DNA of 64,000 bases, taken from positions 62,001 to 126,000 of the forward strand of contig NZ_QEYO01000015.1 in NCBI RefSeq assembly GCF_023718305.1, read 5' to 3'. Origin of the DNA: Gramella sp. AN32 (GTDB lineage: Bacteria; Bacteroidota; Bacteroidia; Flavobacteriales; Flavobacteriaceae). A program made the translations under genes and the position numbers. Under the pieces are notes generated by a model. The model worked only from the letters and a program-made list of their open reading frames with translations. It was not told the DNA's origin and made no database searches. Within the stretch, counting starts at the first letter, position 1. Every line of letters begins with the position of its first letter. Shown here piece by piece: positions 27,787 through 36,767 of this stretch.

Positions 27787-29430
27787 ATGAAATATCTAAA
27801 ATTAATTTTAAGCTTTTTGGCAGTCGCACTGCTGGTCACAAGTTGCCAGGAGGATGATCTTGGCCTTGAAACCATGATGGTGCCTTCTAATATCCAGGTG
27901 AATACAGATATAAGCGACGATGGTTCGGGGATTGTGATTTTTAACGTTTCCGCAGATAATGCCATAACCTATCAGTTTAATTTTGGCGACGGCACTACCG
28001 GCACTTCCTTAGACGGCACTTATACCAAACGCTTTAACCGGAATGGCTTAAATACCTATCAGGTAATTGTGGTTGCCTACGGTAAAGGTGGGATTAGTAG
28101 CTCCAAAACGATTGAAGTATCTGTAGAAAGTGATTTTTCAGATCCTACAACAAAACAATTACTTACCGGAGGCGATACGAAAATGTGGTATGTCGCTGCA
28201 TTTCAGCCGGGACACCTGGGAGTAGGGCCTTCTTCAGGAGACGGTTTTAACAGTCCCATTTATTATCAGGCAGCACCTTTTGAAAAAGACGGGGCTGAAG
28301 CCAGTGACTGTTTTTATACCGATGTGCTGACATTTAGCACAACCGGTGAAGAGAACTTCACCTATAACCAGAACAATAACGGCGCGACTTTCTTTAATGC
28401 TGATTTTGTCGGCCAATTTGGAGGGCCCACGGGTAGTGGCGATCAGTGTATCGCTTTTGATACGGGAGCACCAAAAAATGTAACTCTCGCCCCGGCTACT
28501 TCAGGTATTGAAAGTTCTACGGGAACAGTTTTGGAATTTTCCGAGGATGGCTTTATGAGTTATTATATTGGTGCAAGTTCTTATGAAGTACTGGATGTGG
28601 ATGATAACAGCCTTTATGTGCGTGCCATTATGGGCAATAATCCAGATTTAGCCTGGTATTTAAAGTTTACCACAACACCATACGAGCAACAACAAGCTGG
28701 TGGCGGCGGAGGTGGCGAAGCAGATTTTGAATCTCAATATACAGATCTTTTCTTTTCTGATGAATTTGAGGGAGATGCATTAGATACTTCGGTGTGGAAC
28801 TACGAAACGGGAAATGGAACAAACGGATGGGGTAATGGTGAAGTCCAGTATTATACCAATGAGGAGAAAAATGTCAAGGTTGAAAATGGCAACCTTATCA
28901 TCACGGCGATTAAAGAAGAAACCAACGGTTTTGGATACTCTTCCGGACGAATCAATACGATGGATAAATTTGAATTTACCTTTGGGAGGGTGGAGATAAA
29001 AGCAAAACTTGCCGGTGGCGGCGGGACCTGGCCAGCACTCTGGGCTTTGGGCGCTAACTTTGATGTGGTGGGATGGCCTACAACTGGGGAGATCGATATC
29101 ATGGAGTTTGTGGGCAATGAGCCAAACCGCGTTCAATCGGCTTTGCATTTTCCTGGAAATTCTGGTGGGAATGCCATTTTTGAAGGAGTAAGTATAGAAA
29201 ACGCGACATCAGAATTTCATGTTTTTGAAGTTGAATGGACGCCGGAAACTATTACTTTCCTGGTTGATGGGGAAGTAAATTTTAGTTTTGATAATGATGA
29301 AGATAAACCGTTTAACAAAGATTTCTTCTTAATTATGAATGTTGCAATGGGTGGGGCACTTGGTGGCGCTATAGATCCGGCTTTTACGCAGTCTTCTATG
29401 GAAATTGATTATGTAAGGGTTTATAATTAA
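27787..29430 (+). CDS. PKD-GH16 endo-beta-1,3-glucanase (laminarinase) lipoprotein
   Basis: 547 residues: lipoprotein signal ending VTSC, PKD-like domain (about 30-115), a domain of unknown type (about 118-300, with GGDTKMWYVAAFQPGHLG), a Gly-rich linker (GGGGGG) and the GH16 catalytic domain (about 313-547). The nucleophile/acid-base motif GEIDIMEFVG gives E435, D437 and E440. The fold landmarks WNYETGNGTNGWGNGEVQYY and GTWPALWALG match bacterial laminarinases of the GH16_3 type. It probably cuts laminarin at the cell surface for import by the adjacent SusCD. The PKD-like domain resembles that of the preceding binding protein. Confidence 0.92.
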   Translation: MKYLKLILSFLAVALLVTSCQEDDLGLETMMVPSNIQVNTDISDDGSGIVIFNVSADNAITYQFNFGDGTTGTSLDGTYTKRFNRNGLNTYQVIVVAYGKGGISSSKTIEVSVESDFSDPTTKQLLTGGDTKMWYVAAFQPGHLGVGPSSGDGFNSPIYYQAAPFEKDGAEASDCFYTDVLTFSTTGEENFTYNQNNNGATFFNADFVGQFGGPTGSGDQCIAFDTGAPKNVTLAPATSGIESSTGTVLEFSEDGFMSYYIGASSYEVLDVDDNSLYVRAIMGNNPDLAWYLKFTTTPYEQQQAGGGGGGEADFESQYTDLFFSDEFEGDALDTSVWNYETGNGTNGWGNGEVQYYTNEEKNVKVENGNLIITAIKEETNGFGYSSGRINTMDKFEFTFGRVEIKAKLAGGGGTWPALWALGANFDVVGWPTTGEIDIMEFVGNEPNRVQSALHFPGNSGGNAIFEGVSIENATSEFHVFEVEWTPETITFLVDGEVNFSFDNDEDKPFNKDFFLIMNVAMGGALGGAIDPAFTQSSMEIDYVRVYN

Positions 29431-29449
29431 TATAGTTTGATACATGCCA

Positions 29450-29485
29450 AATCATCCCAAAGTCCAGGTTTTGGGGTGATTTTTT
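29450..29485 (+). terminator. intrinsic terminator after the PKD-GH16 gene
   Basis: AATCATCCCAAA pairs with TTTGGGGTGATT (one G-U pair) and is followed by a T run ending at 29485. It splits the locus into susC-to-GH16 and GH5-GH16 units. A TACCTTTA at 29511-29518, one base off the -7 consensus, could start the second unit 43 nt before its first codon. Confidence 0.8.
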
Positions 29486-29560
29486 AATTCAAAGTGAGAT
29501 TTAAATATTTTACCTTTAAGCTTACTTCCTCATTTTTTAAGTAGTTAACGAAAATATTAT

Positions 29561-31303
29561 ATGAAAAAATTTTCTGGTATTTTAATTTTACTGTTTTTGT
29601 TCTTCAACTTCTCAGGATTCTCCCAGGAGAATAATACAGGTTTTTTGCATACAAAAGACAAAAAAATTGTTGATGCTAACGGTGAAAATATAGTTCTAAG
29701 AGGGATTGGCCTTGGCGGATATATGCTCCAGGAAGGCTATATGCTGAAAGTGCCATTTTCAGGACAGCAGTACGTATTTAAGGACAGTATTCAAAAACTG
29801 ATTGGCGAAGAGAAAACGGAAGAATTCTACAAAACCTGGCGACAGAATTTTATTCAGAAAAAAGATATCGATTCCATGAAAAAGTGGGGTTTTAATTCCG
29901 TGAGGCTTCCTATGCATTTTAACCTCTATACTTTACCGGTTGATGCAGAACCTGAAAAAAATAAAAATACCTGGCTGGAAGAAGGTTTCCGATTAACCGA
30001 TTCTTTGGTTAGCTGGTGCAAGGCCAATGAGATGTACCTTATTCTGGATATGCATGCCGCGCCTGGAGGGCAGGGTCAGGACGTAAATATTTCCGATAGG
30101 GATCCTTCCAAACCTTCCTTATGGGATATTGACGAAAATCAGCAAAAACTGGTTGCCTTATGGAAAGAACTGGCATTGAGATATAAAGATGAAAAAACCA
30201 TTGGTGCCTATGATCTTATTAACGAACCTAACTGGAGTTTTGAAGGTCGGGAAAATGGTGTGGAAAAAAATGGGATAGCCGATACTTTAAACGAGCCTTT
30301 AAGAAAGTTGATGGTTAAAATTACCAAAGCCATTCGCGAAATAGATCAAAATCACATGATCGTGATCGAAGGCAATGGCTGGGGAAATAATTATAATGGC
30401 ATTTTCCCGCTTTGGGATGATAATATGGTGATCAGTTTCCATAAGTACTGGAATTATAACAACACGGAATCCATCCAGCAGTTTTTAGATTTTCGTGATG
30501 GGCAAAATGCCCCTGTTTGGATGGGGGAATCTGGTGAAAATTCCAATGCCTGGTTTGCTGATGCTATTGGATTAATGGAAAAGAACAATGTTGGCTGGTG
30601 TTGGTGGCCGTTAAAAAAGTTGGGTTCTAATAATCCAATCGAAATTAAAATAGATGAAGGGTATCAAAATTTGTTGGATTATTGGAAAGGTGAAGCAGAA
30701 AAACCTTCCAAAGAAGAGGCTTATGCTGCCATCATGCAATTAGCTGAAAATACTAAAATTGAAAATTCCCTTATCCATTATGATGTAATTGATGCCATGA
30801 TCCGGCAGCCTCGATCTTCTAAAACCAAACCCTTCAAACCAATTTCCAATAATTCCATTGAAGCTGAAAATTATGACCTGGGCAATGATGGGAATGCTTA
30901 TAAAGACAAGACTTCAGCCAATTACTGGGTTGCCAACGGTGGGAAAAGTGAAACCGGAAACAGCGGTGGTGCTTATCGCAATGACGGAGTGGATATTTTT
31001 GAAAATTCCGAAGCGATTTATGTTTCAGATACCGAAAATGGTGAATTTTTACACTACACCTATTTCCTTCCTGAAGGAGGAACGTACCGAGTAGAATTGA
31101 AAATTTCTTCTGAAGAGGATATTTCGGTCAAAATTGAAAATAATGCGAAAACTTTTGAAATTTTGCCCATTAAAAATACAAATGGCGAATGGAAATGGAT
31201 TCCATCTGATACAGTAAATCTGAAAGAAGGTACGAATACGCTTAAATTTGAAATGCTCTCCGGCGATTTCAAATTCGACAAAATAAGATTCATAAAATTA
31301 TAA
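29561..31303 (+). CDS. GH5 beta-glucanase with C-terminal CBM6-like module
   Basis: 580 residues with a signal peptide ending GFSQ. The GH5 barrel (about 25-400) carries NGENIVLRGIGLGGYM at the N terminus, NSVRLPMHFN, LDMHAAPGGQGQD, the acid/base E222 in LINEPNW and the nucleophile E323 in WMGESGENS. A CBM6/35-like sandwich follows (about 430-580), starting SIEAENYD and ending FDKIRFIKL. Members of this shape cleave beta-1,3- or beta-1,6-linked glucans; subfamily (possibly GH5_46) is not something I can fix by eye. Placed between two GH16 genes, a role in laminarin side-chain or backbone trimming is likely. Confidence 0.9.
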   Translation: MKKFSGILILLFLFFNFSGFSQENNTGFLHTKDKKIVDANGENIVLRGIGLGGYMLQEGYMLKVPFSGQQYVFKDSIQKLIGEEKTEEFYKTWRQNFIQKKDIDSMKKWGFNSVRLPMHFNLYTLPVDAEPEKNKNTWLEEGFRLTDSLVSWCKANEMYLILDMHAAPGGQGQDVNISDRDPSKPSLWDIDENQQKLVALWKELALRYKDEKTIGAYDLINEPNWSFEGRENGVEKNGIADTLNEPLRKLMVKITKAIREIDQNHMIVIEGNGWGNNYNGIFPLWDDNMVISFHKYWNYNNTESIQQFLDFRDGQNAPVWMGESGENSNAWFADAIGLMEKNNVGWCWWPLKKLGSNNPIEIKIDEGYQNLLDYWKGEAEKPSKEEAYAAIMQLAENTKIENSLIHYDVIDAMIRQPRSSKTKPFKPISNNSIEAENYDLGNDGNAYKDKTSANYWVANGGKSETGNSGGAYRNDGVDIFENSEAIYVSDTENGEFLHYTYFLPEGGTYRVELKISSEEDISVKIENNAKTFEILPIKNTNGEWKWIPSDTVNLKEGTNTLKFEMLSGDFKFDKIRFIKL

Positions 31304-31341
31304 ACAAGATTTCTAAATTATAGGATTTCCAAAACCAAAGA

Positions 31342-32142
31342 ATGAAAAATTTCAAAATATTCAACCTATTGCAAAAGAAAACAGGCAAAATTGGACTCTT
31401 CATACTAAGCCTGGGAATAGTATCCTCCTGCGGCAGGAAATTGATCTTTGAAGAGAATTTTGAAGGTGATACCCTGAATATGGAGGTTTGGAATTATGAG
31501 GAGGGAAACGGTTGCCCGGAACTTTGTGGCTGGGGAAATAATGAATTACAGATATATGATCGCAACAACGCTGAAGTAAAAAATGGCAATCTGGTGATCA
31601 CTGTGGAGAAAAAAGACAGCACCTATTATTCTTCCAAGATCACCACAGAAGACAAAATGGAATTCACCTATGGTGAAATTGAAATCCGCGCAAAACTGGC
31701 TACAACTGAAGGTTTATGGCCTGCGCTATGGATGCTTGGTGGAGATATCGATGAGATAGGCTGGCCAAAGAGCGGGGAGATTGATATCCTGGAATATATA
31801 GGCAGAGAACCCGGCATTGTTTTTACAACCTTACATACCCCCGCCAGTCATGGAGATAAAGTAGTAAACACCAAAAAGACTAAAATTGAAGGAATTGAGG
31901 AAGGCTATCATATCTTTAAGGTAAACTGGACCAAAAATTTTATTGAATTTTTTGTAGATGGAAATGCTTTGTACAAGTTTATACCGGAAAAATATGATGA
32001 TGAAAATTATCCTTTCCGCAAGGATTTTTATTTTATCGTAAATATGGCCGTGGGTGGTGGATTAGGAGGGCCGGTGATTCGGGATGAGGAATTACCCGCT
32101 AAATTTTATGTAGATTATATTAAAGTCTGGCAGAAAAATTAA
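31342..32142 (+). CDS. GH16 beta-glucanase lipoprotein, short form
   Basis: 266 residues: a lipoprotein signal (SLGIVSSCGRK) then one GH16 domain. Catalytic motif GEIDILEYIG gives E146, D148 and E151; WPALWMLGGDIDEIGWP and NMAVGGGLGGPV are typical of laminarinases. It lacks the PKD and middle domains of its larger relative at 27787. The stop codon overlaps the end of tadA on the other strand by 4 nt. As the last gene of the locus it likely finishes oligosaccharides in the periplasm or works at the surface; location is uncertain. Confidence 0.93.
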   Translation: MKNFKIFNLLQKKTGKIGLFILSLGIVSSCGRKLIFEENFEGDTLNMEVWNYEEGNGCPELCGWGNNELQIYDRNNAEVKNGNLVITVEKKDSTYYSSKITTEDKMEFTYGEIEIRAKLATTEGLWPALWMLGGDIDEIGWPKSGEIDILEYIGREPGIVFTTLHTPASHGDKVVNTKKTKIEGIEEGYHIFKVNWTKNFIEFFVDGNALYKFIPEKYDDENYPFRKDFYFIVNMAVGGGLGGPVIRDEELPAKFYVDYIKVWQKN

Positions 32143-32588
32143 TTCAGGTTGCGTTTTTCAATAAAAAACCGCTTTAAGAGCTCTGAGGCTTCAGCAGCCA
32201 TAATTCCACTCACAACTTCAGTTTTTGGATGTAATTGAACGCCTGTTTTTCTATAACCGCGTTGAAGGTCTGGAGTGCCAAAAACAATTTTCGAGATCTG
32301 GCTCCAGTAGAGTGCCCCAGCACACATCTGGCAGGGTTCCAGGGTAATATACATGGTACAGCCAGTCAGATATTTTCCGCCTAAAAAATTAGAAGCCGCG
32401 GTTATGGCCTGCATTTCCGCATGCGCGGTCACATCATTTAAAGTTTCGGTAAGATTGTAACCTCTGGCAATGATCTTATCCTTTATCACTACCACTACGC
32501 CTACCGGAATTTCTCCTTTTTCAAAAGCATATTCGGCCTCCTGGAGCGCTTTTTTCATGAAATATTCGTCGTTAAAGGGAGAAAGCAT
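32139..32588 (-). CDS. tadA: tRNA adenosine(34) deaminase
   Basis: Deaminates adenosine 34 to inosine in tRNA. The zinc-dependent cytidine-deaminase fold is shown by TAHAEMQAI (zinc His and catalytic Glu) and PCQMCAGAL (zinc cysteines). I chose the internal ATG at 32588 (MLSPFNDEYFMKKAL), giving 149 residues, which is normal for TadA; an upstream ATG at 32645 would add a 19-residue hydrophobic leader without family support. The gene converges on the GH16 gene with a 4-nt overlap. Guanine deaminase is a related alternative. Confidence 0.88.
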   Translation of the reverse strand: MLSPFNDEYFMKKALQEAEYAFEKGEIPVGVVVVIKDKIIARGYNLTETLNDVTAHAEMQAITAASNFLGGKYLTGCTMYITLEPCQMCAGALYWSQISKIVFGTPDLQRGYRKTGVQLHPKTEVVSGIMAAEASELLKRFFIEKRNLN

Positions 32589-32663
32589 AAAACAATTTTT
32601 CGGAAAGATATAAATTTTAAGATTCAGCAGGTAGTAGCTGGCCATATTTCAGATTTCATAATG

Positions 32664-32671
32664 TAACTTTG
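32664..32671 (+). promoter_or_regulatory. -7 element almost touching the dxs start codon
   Basis: TAACTTTG fits TAnnTTTG exactly and ends 5 nt before the dxs ATG. If transcription starts 5-7 nt after the element, the mRNA is leaderless or nearly so. No -33 TTG is visible. Confidence 0.5.
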
Positions 32672-32676
32672 TTTGC

Positions 32677-34446
32677 ATGTCGCGATTACTGGATCAAATC
32701 AATTTTCCCAAAGATCTTCGGAAATTATCTGAAGAGGAATTAGTTCAGCTTGCTACTGAATTGAGGAAATTCATTATTGATATTGTGGCAACCAAGGAGG
32801 GCCATTTAGGTGCCAGTCTTGGAGTCGTGGAATTGACCATTGCCCTGCATTATATTTTCAATACGCCGAAAGATCTCTTAATTTGGGATGTGGGACATCA
32901 GGCTTACGGCCATAAAATCCTCACCGGCAGAAAAGCTGTTTTTGAAACCAATCGCCAGCTCCATGGAATTAGCGGATTCCCAAAAAGAGGTGAAAGTGAA
33001 TATGACGCTTTTGGAACGGGACATTCCTCTACTTCAATATCTGCGGCACTTGGAATGGCTATCGCTTCCAATTTAAACGGGGAAACCGAAAAACAACATA
33101 TCGCGGTCATCGGCGATGCTTCTATTGCCAGCGGAATGGCTTTTGAAGGTCTTAACCATGCGGGCGTTACGAATGCAAATTTACTGGTGATCCTTAACGA
33201 TAATGCGATTGGTATAGATCCCAGTGTGGGAGCGTTAAAGGAATATCTTACCAGAGCCCGGGTAGGTTACAAACCTGAAAAAAGCAATATTATTGAAGCG
33301 CTTAATTTTAGATATTTTGGTCCGGTAGATGGCCATGATATCAAGGGTTTGCTGAAAATCCTTTCAGAAATGAAAAATATCAAAGGGCCTAAATTTTTAC
33401 ATGTCATCACCAAAAAGGGAAAAGGCCTGAAAAAAGCAGAAGAAGACCAGGTGAAATATCATGCTCCGGGAAAATTTGTTGCGGAAACCGGCGAACTGGT
33501 AACATCTGAGTCGGTTGATTTACCTTTAAAATATCAGGATGTATTTGGTTTGACTTTAGTGGAGCTTGCCGAAAAAAATGAAAAAATTATTGGGATCACT
33601 CCGGCCATGCCTACAGGTAGTTCCTTAAAATATATGATGGAACGTTTTCCCGATCGAGCTTTTGATGTGGGCATTGCCGAGCAACATGCGGTGACACTTT
33701 CTGCCGGAATGGCGACGCAGGGATTTGTTGTTTTTTGTGCTATTTATTCAACCTTTCTGCAAAGGGCATACGATCAATTGATCCATGACGTGGCTTTACA
33801 GGATTTACCGGTAATTTTCTGTTTGGACCGGGCGGGGCTGGTGGGCGAAGACGGCGCCACACACCATGGGGTTTTTGATATTGCCTATGCCCGCGGTATT
33901 CCAAATTTGCATATTGCGGCTCCCAGAAATGAAGTGGAACTTCGAAATTTGCTTTACACCGTTCAGTTGGGAATTGAACATCCCATTATAATTCGATATC
34001 CCCGTGGTCGCGGGGTTTTAAAAGAATGGAAATTGCCTTTCAAAAAAATTGAAATTGGGAAAGGTGAATGTTTAAAGGAAGGTTCAAAAATTGCAGTTTT
34101 AAGCCTTGGAAATATGGCTCAAAATGTGGAAAAAGCAATTGAAGCTATTTCAGAAAAAGATAAAATTGCGCATTATGATATGAAATTCGTAAAGCCAATT
34201 GACGAGCATTTGTTAAAATCTATCTTCTCCAGGTATAAAATAATATTCACTATTGAGGACGGGGTAAAAAAAGGTGGTTTTGGAAGTGAAATTTTAGAAT
34301 TCGCTGCAAAGCAGGAGTATAAAGGGCTTATTGAAATTTTAGGTGTAAAAAATACGTTTATTGAACACGGAAATATAAATCAGTTACAAGAAATCGCGCA
34401 AATTAACGTTGAAGGAATACGGCAAAAGCTGGAATCTTTAATATGA
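32677..34446 (+). CDS. dxs: 1-deoxy-D-xylulose-5-phosphate synthase
   Basis: First enzyme of the non-mevalonate isoprenoid pathway: joins pyruvate and glyceraldehyde 3-phosphate, with thiamine diphosphate and Mg2+. 589 residues with WDVGHQAYGHKILTGR, GHSSTSISAALGMA, the ThDP motif VIGDASIASGMAFEGLNHAG...LNDN and the transketolase-like pyrimidine domain containing DVGIAEQHAVTLSAG and LDRAGLVGEDGATHHG. It is a little shorter than the E. coli enzyme but complete. It stands alone with a promoter-like octamer right before its start; a DUF3078 gene follows with its own -7 element. Confidence 0.96.
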   Translation: MSRLLDQINFPKDLRKLSEEELVQLATELRKFIIDIVATKEGHLGASLGVVELTIALHYIFNTPKDLLIWDVGHQAYGHKILTGRKAVFETNRQLHGISGFPKRGESEYDAFGTGHSSTSISAALGMAIASNLNGETEKQHIAVIGDASIASGMAFEGLNHAGVTNANLLVILNDNAIGIDPSVGALKEYLTRARVGYKPEKSNIIEALNFRYFGPVDGHDIKGLLKILSEMKNIKGPKFLHVITKKGKGLKKAEEDQVKYHAPGKFVAETGELVTSESVDLPLKYQDVFGLTLVELAEKNEKIIGITPAMPTGSSLKYMMERFPDRAFDVGIAEQHAVTLSAGMATQGFVVFCAIYSTFLQRAYDQLIHDVALQDLPVIFCLDRAGLVGEDGATHHGVFDIAYARGIPNLHIAAPRNEVELRNLLYTVQLGIEHPIIIRYPRGRGVLKEWKLPFKKIEIGKGECLKEGSKIAVLSLGNMAQNVEKAIEAISEKDKIAHYDMKFVKPIDEHLLKSIFSRYKIIFTIEDGVKKGGFGSEILEFAAKQEYKGLIEILGVKNTFIEHGNINQLQEIAQINVEGIRQKLESLI

Positions 34447-34451
34447 TTTTT

Positions 34452-34459
34452 TATTTTTG
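34452..34459 (+). promoter_or_regulatory. -7 element of the DUF3078 gene
   Basis: TATTTTTG fits TAnnTTTG exactly, 24 nt before the start codon and 5 nt after the dxs stop. It suggests a separate promoter in the narrow spacer. Confidence 0.5.
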
Positions 34460-34483
34460 CAATCCTGAAACATCTACCAATTA

Positions 34484-35473
34484 ATGAAATTCAAAATATT
34501 CCTTCTTTTTCTTTGTTTATTTTGCCTTCAATCTTATGCGAAAACTAGTTATCCTGTAAGCGTTAGCGATACAACATCTATTAAAAAAGATACTACGGTT
34601 TCTGATACCATGATGATTTACTGGACAGAGAAAAACACCTTAGGAGTAAATTTGAATGAGGTCGCATTTGTGAATTGGAACTCTGGAGGGAATAATTCCA
34701 TTTCAGCATTATTTTATGCAAATTTTGAACGCAACTTTAAAAGGGATTATACGATCTGGAAAAATTCGGCAAGTTTTCGCTTCGGAATAAACGCGCAGGA
34801 AGGGCGGGAAATTAGAAAAACTGAGGATGAATTCAGGATAAATTCATCTTTTGGTTTCCGAAGGGATTCTACCTCCCACTGGTACTATTCGGGTCAGTTT
34901 AGTTTTAATACACAATTTTATAAAGGCTTTAAATATCCGGATACCGATGTGGCTATCTCTCAATTTATGGCTCCAGGATATTCATTCTTGGGTGTTGGAG
35001 GCCAATATTCAGATCCTGTGGAAGACCTCACGGCATATTTTTCCCCGCTTACCATGAAATCTACTTATGTGCTCAACCAACGGCTGGCCAATGAAGGGAT
35101 GTTTGGGGTGGAACCAGCGGTAACAGATGAACTGGGAAACATTATCAAAGAAGGTGAAAATATGCGTACCGAAATTGGTGTTCTGGTCACCAGCGATTTT
35201 TCCAAAGAAGTCTGGGAAAATATAAACCTGAACAATAAGGTTAGTTTGTATAGTGATTACCTTAATAAATTCGGAAACATTGATGTAGACTGGCAGCTTA
35301 ATGTCAACCTGAAAGTAAACGATTTTGTGAAAGCCAATGTAGGTACACATATTCGTTATGATGACGATGTGAAATTTAAAGAGGATACCAACGGAGATGG
35401 TCGTCTGGAAACTTTAGGCCCCAGGCTGCAGCTAAAGCAAATGCTGGGGGTTGGGGTGATCTATGAATTTTAG
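34484..35473 (+). CDS. DUF3078-type outer-membrane/periplasmic protein
   Basis: 329 residues with a signal peptide ending LQSYAK. The body alternates hydrophobic and polar residues in beta strands (for example NSASFRFGINAQEGREIRKTEDEF and SHWYYSGQFSFNTQF), and it ends LGVGVIYEF with a terminal Phe, as outer-membrane barrels do. The start of the mature region, YWTEKNTLGVNLNEVAFVNWN, is characteristic of DUF3078 proteins common in Flavobacteria. No function is established. It sits after dxs, but is probably transcribed from its own promoter. Confidence 0.75.
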   Translation: MKFKIFLLFLCLFCLQSYAKTSYPVSVSDTTSIKKDTTVSDTMMIYWTEKNTLGVNLNEVAFVNWNSGGNNSISALFYANFERNFKRDYTIWKNSASFRFGINAQEGREIRKTEDEFRINSSFGFRRDSTSHWYYSGQFSFNTQFYKGFKYPDTDVAISQFMAPGYSFLGVGGQYSDPVEDLTAYFSPLTMKSTYVLNQRLANEGMFGVEPAVTDELGNIIKEGENMRTEIGVLVTSDFSKEVWENINLNNKVSLYSDYLNKFGNIDVDWQLNVNLKVNDFVKANVGTHIRYDDDVKFKEDTNGDGRLETLGPRLQLKQMLGVGVIYEF

Positions 35474-35594
35474 TTCTTCATTTAAAGTTTACCTGCAAGC
35501 TAGGCAAATTACCCGTGTTTCTTGATTTGCTTCCGTTAGCTGGGTAGATGATTCAAATAAAGTGTGGCTGCTATTTTTAGTAATCTAACAGGTC

Positions 35595-36740
35595 TCAGAA
35601 AAGCTCGATTAAACTAAGCAAATAACCCAAGAGTGCCCCGCCCAAAACGATATAGACCACATTCACTTTTTTAAAAGTAAAGGTGATAACAATACTCAAA
35701 ATAGCGATTAGCCACGCCCTCCAATCGGTTAAAACGGCTTCGCCTAATTTAATGGTGACGGCTATCATAACGCCTACGGCAGCGATATTTACGGCATCAA
35801 GGAAGCCAGCGGCAAGGGCAGAATTTCGAAGTTTCGGTACGATGGGGTTTAGCAGTAAAACAAAAAAGAAAGAGGGTAAAAATATTCCGGCCGTGGCCGC
35901 CAGTGCCCCACCTAATCCGTTAACCTGAAAGCCGATAAAGGTAGCGGTGGAAAGTACGGGTCCCGGGGTAAACTGGCCAATGGCAATGGCATCCAAAAGT
36001 TGCTGTTTTGTGAGCCAACCGAGTTTTTCTACCAATTCCCCGTCCAGATAAGCCACCAGTACATAGCCGCTGCCAAATAATACCGCGCCTATTTTCAGGA
36101 AAACCAAAAACAGTTTAGTGTTGGAAATACCTTGCACGGCCAGTGAAAGGGAACCGGCAATACCCAATGGAAAAATAAAAGTACTATCTGCCTTTTTAAG
36201 CATTTTAGGTACGCCAAACCAAAGCAGTCCTATTGCCCCGGCCCCCAGGATAGCCATAATTTCATTTACCCCGAGAAAAGAGGCTGTGATTACCAAAACA
36301 CCTATAACCCCAAGTTGCCAGTTTTTTAAAGCCTTTTTACCGAGTTTGTAGATGGCAGATAAAATAATGGCGAGCACAGCGGGCTTAATTCCGTAGAGGA
36401 AAGGTTCAATGGCGGGCACTTTTCCATATTCCACATAGAGCCAGCCTAATATCCCGGTGAGTACCACTGCGGGAAAAATAAAGCAGGCACCAGCCACAAA
36501 AAGGCCTTTCCATCCGGCCCGTTCATGGCCGCAATGCATGGTCATTTCAGTAGAATTGGGTCCGGGAATAAGGTTGGTGGCACCAACCAGGTCGAGAAAA
36601 TGTTGCCGGGACATCCATTTTCTTTTTGTGACCACTTCCTCCTCCATCATGGCGATATGGGCCGCAGGACCTCCAAAAGCGATGATCCCCAATTTAAAAA
36701 ACAGCCCGGCTACTTCTTTTAATTTGTCACTTTGATTCAT
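35595..36740 (-). CDS. chrA: chromate transporter, fused two-domain form
   Basis: 381-residue inner-membrane protein of the CHR family. Two related halves (about 8-185 and 205-378) each carry the family pattern: FGGPAAHIAMMEEEVV with NLIPGPNST in the first and FGSGYVLVAYLDGELV with IGQFTPGPVLST in the second. Family members export chromate by a chromate/sulfate-linked mechanism and can give chromate resistance. No chrB-type regulator is nearby, so its physiological anion is uncertain. Its promoter overlaps the end of dgt. Confidence 0.92.
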   Translation of the reverse strand: MNQSDKLKEVAGLFFKLGIIAFGGPAAHIAMMEEEVVTKRKWMSRQHFLDLVGATNLIPGPNSTEMTMHCGHERAGWKGLFVAGACFIFPAVVLTGILGWLYVEYGKVPAIEPFLYGIKPAVLAIILSAIYKLGKKALKNWQLGVIGVLVITASFLGVNEIMAILGAGAIGLLWFGVPKMLKKADSTFIFPLGIAGSLSLAVQGISNTKLFLVFLKIGAVLFGSGYVLVAYLDGELVEKLGWLTKQQLLDAIAIGQFTPGPVLSTATFIGFQVNGLGGALAATAGIFLPSFFFVLLLNPIVPKLRNSALAAGFLDAVNIAAVGVMIAVTIKLGEAVLTDWRAWLIAILSIVITFTFKKVNVVYIVLGGALLGYLLSLIELF

Positions 36741-36759
36741 TCCCTTGAATTTTAAGTTG

Positions 36760-36767
36760 CAAATTTA
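36760..36767 (-). promoter_or_regulatory. -7 element of chrA
   Basis: On the - strand TAAATTTG fits TAnnTTTG exactly, 19 nt before the chrA start and overlapping the dgt stop codon. It implies chrA is not only read through from dgt. Confidence 0.5.

Noticed and set aside
28780-29148. 122-codon antisense frame within the GH16 domain
   Set aside because: The + strand carries the conserved catalytic motif and full fold; the antisense product resembles nothing known to me.
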